From assembly GCA_900544945.1 (NCBI GenBank), contig UQXG01000106.1:1-8175 (forward strand): DNA of 8,175 bases, in the 5' to 3' direction. The notes beneath the pieces are model-generated. The model was not told the origin of the DNA. It made no database searches and saw only the letters and a program-made list of their open reading frames with translations. This document shows, in pieces, positions 6,601-8,175 of this stretch. The DNA comes from an uncultured Eubacteriales bacterium. GTDB taxonomy: Bacteria > Bacillota > Clostridia > Oscillospirales > Oscillospiraceae. The stretch's first letter is position 1, and the number at the start of each line of letters is the position of its first letter. A program made the position numbers and the translations under genes.

Positions 6601-7407
6601 CAGGCGCACAAGGCCGGCACGGCGAAAATCACCGTTTCCGCGCTGGACGGCTCCGGGAAAAAGCAGACCGTCACCGTGAAGGTGGAAAACCCGGTGTCTA
6701 CCATTGCCCTTTTTAGCTCCGCACCCCAGGGGAGAATGCTGATTTCCGAGCCCCTGCTGGCGGCGGGAAAATCCGTCAGCCACAAGGTGACCTTTGCTGA
6801 AACCTATGGCAGACCCACCAATCAGAAGATTGCCTGGAGCTGGACGCTCAAGGATTCCAACGGTTGGGATCGGACGGAGGAGTTCGCCCGGTACATCGGC
6901 CTTACCTCCGGCGGCCGGCTGAGTATCCGCAGCAGCGCGCAAAGCATCCTTTCGGACGATCGGAATGCAAATACCACTCTGTACCTGACAGTGATCGCCC
7001 AATCTCAGGATCTCAGCGAGGCGCAGGACAGCATCACCTACCGGCTGGTGCCGCCCGCAACCAAGCTGTATGTAGCAGCGGATCGGAAAACCGTTGGCAT
7101 TGAGCCTGGCGGCACCCGGGAGATGGTTTTCTACAGCAATCAGTTTGCCCGGAGCATGGGGAGCTACAGCGTGAGCAACTTCGTCTATACCAGCAGCAAT
7201 CCCAAGGTGGCCAGTGTGCCGGCCTCAGTGGGTATGGATAAAGGAACCAGATACACCGGCTATAGCTATGGCAATGACGGCTGGTTTTCTCTGCTGATCC
7301 ACTCTACCCAGACCGGCACGGCGAAGATCACCATCCGAACCACCGACGGCACCAACCGCTCGTGCACCATTACCGTGCGCAGTATGCCGAAAAAGGAGCA
7401 ATCATGA
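3616..7407 (+). CDS. Secreted S8 subtilisin-family protease with Ig-like C-terminal domains
   Basis: The product has 1263 residues. A signal peptide (1-27, cleavage after ALA) is followed by a Thr/Glu/Pro-rich spacer (28-118). A propeptide of I9 type then runs over about 150-225 (ILLVWADTEE.. to ..YPNHIALLP). The catalytic domain (about 256-535) holds the full triad: D294 in AVIDTG, H327 in GHGTHVAG and S481 in SGTSMASP, with oxyanion N419 in MGNDG. After it come a chitobiase C-terminal-like module (about 540-635, LYTLDGKTPG) and five or six Ig-like units to the end, two with clear Big_2 signatures (LWSSSKPQVATV; RWSSSNPSIVSV). There is no LPXTG, S-layer or terminal membrane segment, so it is released or held by its Ig-like domains. 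The ATG at 3616 follows GGGGGAG (3601-3607). Its stop overlaps the lipoprotein start. Likely an extracellular protease for host or dietary protein; the substrate is unknown. Confidence 0.95.
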   Translation: MKYGKRMIAILLAAVLTMGTLPQTALAEEPTETTAVCTEPVETAQIPETRAETAAPETTGSTKESVPETRPETAPAATEESVPEPTGETIAETTGETVPETTAETEPEALPYGLPGLPEDYVLSEEELADKADMISHQVAQQTASLTEGTQYESGILLVWADTEETAQAYAQAFSAELVCRQDGLATLRLNGISVVEALTAAQESDRLPAAYPNHIALLPPDEAEETEDSGITLFSEDIPQPQTWRSWLDNTENPDPYLTDPTSYRYQYMHDTVDSYAAWGVTTGKGVTVAVIDTGVKANHEDLPNLRRVEVTNGNEALGLDDATGHGTHVAGIIGAAMGNGKGGAGIAPGATILSLRVVNAAGYIYDSALIAALRTAVKNGAQIVNISIGGTAYNAVFQKVINEAAEAGVTVVAAMGNDGTNCLNYPAGYDNVIGVVSVDRTNNRASGSSYGTWGDVAAPGAAVWSTTYHGSYGPKSGTSMASPVVAGVAALYKSVHPDATPAQITARLKATATRGGSDLGAGIVNAAAALSEKPGIPTAEIRSGETGEVLSLSDGGTLSAPWDGQLCLTGTGRFLLYTLDGKTPGIREGQIVRGQRYSEPISLADYAGQTLTVKAMAVGDGGLAGSVLTCRIQVKKGTEIGSVAVSGPRELLAGKTGEFQANVTGVNPEAPVEQTVTWRISDRSDNMARAAIGASTGKLTTPRLSAGDEGWVEVTAASKTGQVSSEPFRVTVKALNPVAKISLSETKVSCYTGNTATLTVTMLDSKGNPVSPEVLWSSSKPQVATVEDGVVTALAKGSTTITCKALDGSGKTAKCTVTVAQAVESLTITGPASLAPGASFTFKAQAAPKGAANRFTWSVLAGPEGTRITNGRLSVPKDAQTGDTITISAQPPEGGGAGAEYTLTVAPKCASVHTYLAGESGYVPVTEGYDRAGNLTGLTLYSVQPGEYSKRKDSAPLGATPMDAKGNYVDNESCIRWSSSNPSIVSVTDDGFVQAHKAGTAKITVSALDGSGKKQTVTVKVENPVSTIALFSSAPQGRMLISEPLLAAGKSVSHKVTFAETYGRPTNQKIAWSWTLKDSNGWDRTEEFARYIGLTSGGRLSIRSSAQSILSDDRNANTTLYLTVIAQSQDLSEAQDSITYRLVPPATKLYVAADRKTVGIEPGGTREMVFYSNQFARSMGSYSVSNFVYTSSNPKVASVPASVGMDKGTRYTGYSYGNDGWFSLLIHSTQTGTAKITIRTTDGTNRSCTITVRSMPKKEQS
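3871..3918 (+). repeat. In-frame 24-nt tandem repeat in protease spacer
   Basis: ACCGGGGAGAC occurs at 3871-3881 and again at 3895-3905, a period of 24 nt, encoding GETIAETT then GETVPETT. It belongs to a longer run of ET/PE-rich sequence (about residues 28-118), a low-complexity linker that is likely to vary in length between strains. Confidence 0.6.
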
Positions 7408-7769
7408 ATAAGCGAATTCCGATTTTCCTCAGCCTGACGGCTCTGCTGCTGTCCGGCTGCGCCGGGAGTCAAAAGCCTCAGCCCACGGAGACGACTGTCG
7501 TCACCGTCCAGCCTCCGGTCTGCACCCAATCCCAGACCGAGGAAACCGCCGGGGCAGTGGAGCCTCAGCTCATGGCTCTGACGGACACGGAGAAAGCCGC
7601 CGAGGAAATCGCCGGGCAGTACGGCATCACCTTGGTCTCCTGGCAGGACGGCCTTGCCCTGTTTTTCACGGAGGAAGACCCGGAGGCCGTTGTTCGCCGG
7701 GGCGTGAAAAACGGCTGGCCGGAGCTGTCCGTCAATTATCAAAGGGAGCTGTTCTATCCGCTGGATTAA
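7404..7769 (+). CDS. Lipoprotein with subtilase-propeptide-like domain (putative anchored inhibitor)
   Basis: This is a 121-residue protein. A basic n-region MNKR, a hydrophobic stretch and lipobox LSGC with lipidation Cys19 predict anchoring on the outer face of the membrane. A Thr/Pro/Gln-rich linker (20-55) precedes a small domain (56-121). That domain aligns without gaps to the neighbouring protease's propeptide: residues 56-85 against 157-186, 13 of 30 identical, including DTE and LVxxQDGLA; both end in a similar P..D stretch. Known I9 propeptides act as intramolecular chaperones and inhibitors of subtilisins, and free-standing inhibitors of this fold exist. I infer that it binds the protease in trans. 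The ATG overlaps the protease stop (ATGA), with AAGGAG at 7393-7398. The lipoprotein call is firm; the inhibitor role is a hypothesis. The last residues FYPLD differ from a usual propeptide end. Confidence 0.85.
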   Translation: MNKRIPIFLSLTALLLSGCAGSQKPQPTETTVVTVQPPVCTQSQTEETAGAVEPQLMALTDTEKAAEEIAGQYGITLVSWQDGLALFFTEEDPEAVVRRGVKNGWPELSVNYQRELFYPLD

Positions 7770-7790
7770 CCGAAAACCGATTCAGAACTT

Positions 7791-7828
7791 GTAGGGGCCG
7801 ATGCCCTCAATCGACCCCTACGGATTCT
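7791..7828. repeat. Second copy of the GTAGGGG..CCCCTAC repeat
   Basis: Arms at 7791-7802 and 7810-7821 pair over 12 positions (one G:T) around the 7-nt loop GCCCTCA. The right side, 7810-7828, is an exact inverted match to 6-24. It lies 21 bp beyond the lipoprotein stop and could end or stabilise the operon mRNA, although no T-run follows. It is a half-size version of the element at 6-93. Confidence 0.8.
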
Positions 7829-7832
7829 TACG

Positions 7833-7849
7833 AAGATTTTCAAAATCTT
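7833..7849. repeat. A+T-rich 17-bp palindrome
   Basis: AAGATTTT, one central C, then AAAATCTT form a perfect palindrome directly after the repeat at 7791-7828. A similar A+T hairpin (CAAAAATC-TTT-GATTTTTG, 8144-8162) closes the window. Confidence 0.6.
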
Positions 7850-7856
7850 AGCGCGT

Positions 7857-7901
7857 TTTGCCCCCATCTGTCACGGCAAAGCCATGACAGATGGGGGCAA
7901 A
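7857..7901. terminator. Large hairpin with perfect 17-bp arms
   Basis: TTTGCCCCCATCTGTCA (7857-7873) is exactly inverted at 7885-7901. The 11-nt loop has its own GGC-AAA-GCC stem. The stem is far stronger than needed for an intrinsic terminator, but no U-run follows on either strand. It may act as an RNA 3'-end stabiliser or be a repeat-derived palindrome. It is the best candidate 3' boundary for the operon ending at 7769. Confidence 0.45.
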
Positions 7902-7902
7902 G

Positions 7903-8175
7903 GCTTCCCTTGGTCAGCAAGGGGAGCCTTTGGTGCTCCCCCCTGGGGATTCCCTCCGGTCACAATCCGTTCTTCTCGTTCCCCCTTGGCTCCCACTCTG
8001 GGGGAGCTGGCGGCGAAGCCGACTGAGAGGGTAAAAATCGCCCTCTCCGCCTCCGGCACCTCTCCCATAGGGAGAGGCAAGTGGCCCTTATCCGTCACGG
8101 CTTTGCCGTTCCCCAAAGCCCTCCCTTGTGTAAAGGGAGCTGGCAAAAATCTTTGATTTTTGACTGAGGGATTGT
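7903..8175. repeat. Mosaic of clostridial intergenic repeat units, no gene
   Basis: The stretch is a series of short palindromic modules. Examples are a GGGGGAGCTGG..GCCGACTGAGAGGG unit (about 7981-8031), a GAGAGGG/CCCTCTC stem (8025-8031 with 8041-8047), a CCTCTCCC-ATA-GGGAGAGG hairpin (8059-8077), and a CCCTCCCTTGTG..AAGGGAGCTGGC..GACTGAGGG unit (about 8120-8170). The phrases GGGAGCTGGC and GACTGAG recur twice. I recall such modules as frequent in Lachnospiraceae and Oscillospiraceae genomes. Open frames across it on both strands look repeat-derived, with no domain and no proper ribosome binding site. The last unit runs to the window edge. Confidence 0.65.

Noticed and set aside
5014..7002. 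Minus-strand open frame of 662 codons
   Set aside because: It is antisense to the subtilase and its Ig-like domains, shows no domain or ribosome binding site, and is explained by GC-rich codon use.
7871..8156. Open frames on both strands of about 90 codons in the 3' repeat region
   Set aside because: Both are built from palindromic repeat modules and have no proper ribosome binding site or domain.

Overview
The window looks like chromosome from a high-GC gut Firmicute of the Oscillospiraceae/Faecalibacterium type. The evidence is strong GGAGG-type ribosome binding sites, GC-rich codon use, a Tn916-family integrase remnant, a clostridial-style subtilase with bacterial Ig-like domains, and short GTAGGGG..CCCCTAC palindromic repeats of a kind I recall from that group. 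The placement is an inference from style; there is no rRNA or other marker gene.

Layout. (1) 6-93: intergenic palindromic repeat. (2) 141-998, +: stand-alone radical SAM protein of the PflX (COG1313) family, ended by a good intrinsic terminator at 1109-1142. (3) 1141-2592: remains of a mobile element, visibly more A+T-rich from about 1540 on. Two tiny ribbon-helix-helix genes overlap by ATGA on the minus strand; the second is only 59 aa. A 460-bp control region follows, with divergent promoters, TTGCA dyads, several hairpins and a 71-bp palindrome. Then come a broken excisionase and an integrase with its catalytic middle deleted. (4) 2623-7769, +: four tightly packed genes: low-molecular-weight tyrosine phosphatase, DUF2284 cysteine-rich protein, a 1263-aa secreted subtilase and a 121-aa lipoprotein. 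Overlaps of GTGA and ATGA and a 19-nt gap indicate one operon. (5) 7770-8175: no gene; a second copy of the repeat seen at 6-93, a 17-bp hairpin and a mosaic of clostridial intergenic repeat units.

The most interesting point is the subtilase/lipoprotein pair. The lipoprotein, translationally coupled to the protease gene, resembles the protease's own propeptide: 13 of 30 ungapped residues are identical, with an LVxxQDGLA core and a 26-nt stretch matching at 24 positions. It also has a similar Thr/Pro/Glu-rich linker. This suggests a membrane-anchored, propeptide-derived inhibitor or folding helper that acts in trans on the secreted protease. The second point is the mobile-element scar, where an apparently intact pair of RHH regulators and a dense control region survive while the recombination genes are destroyed.
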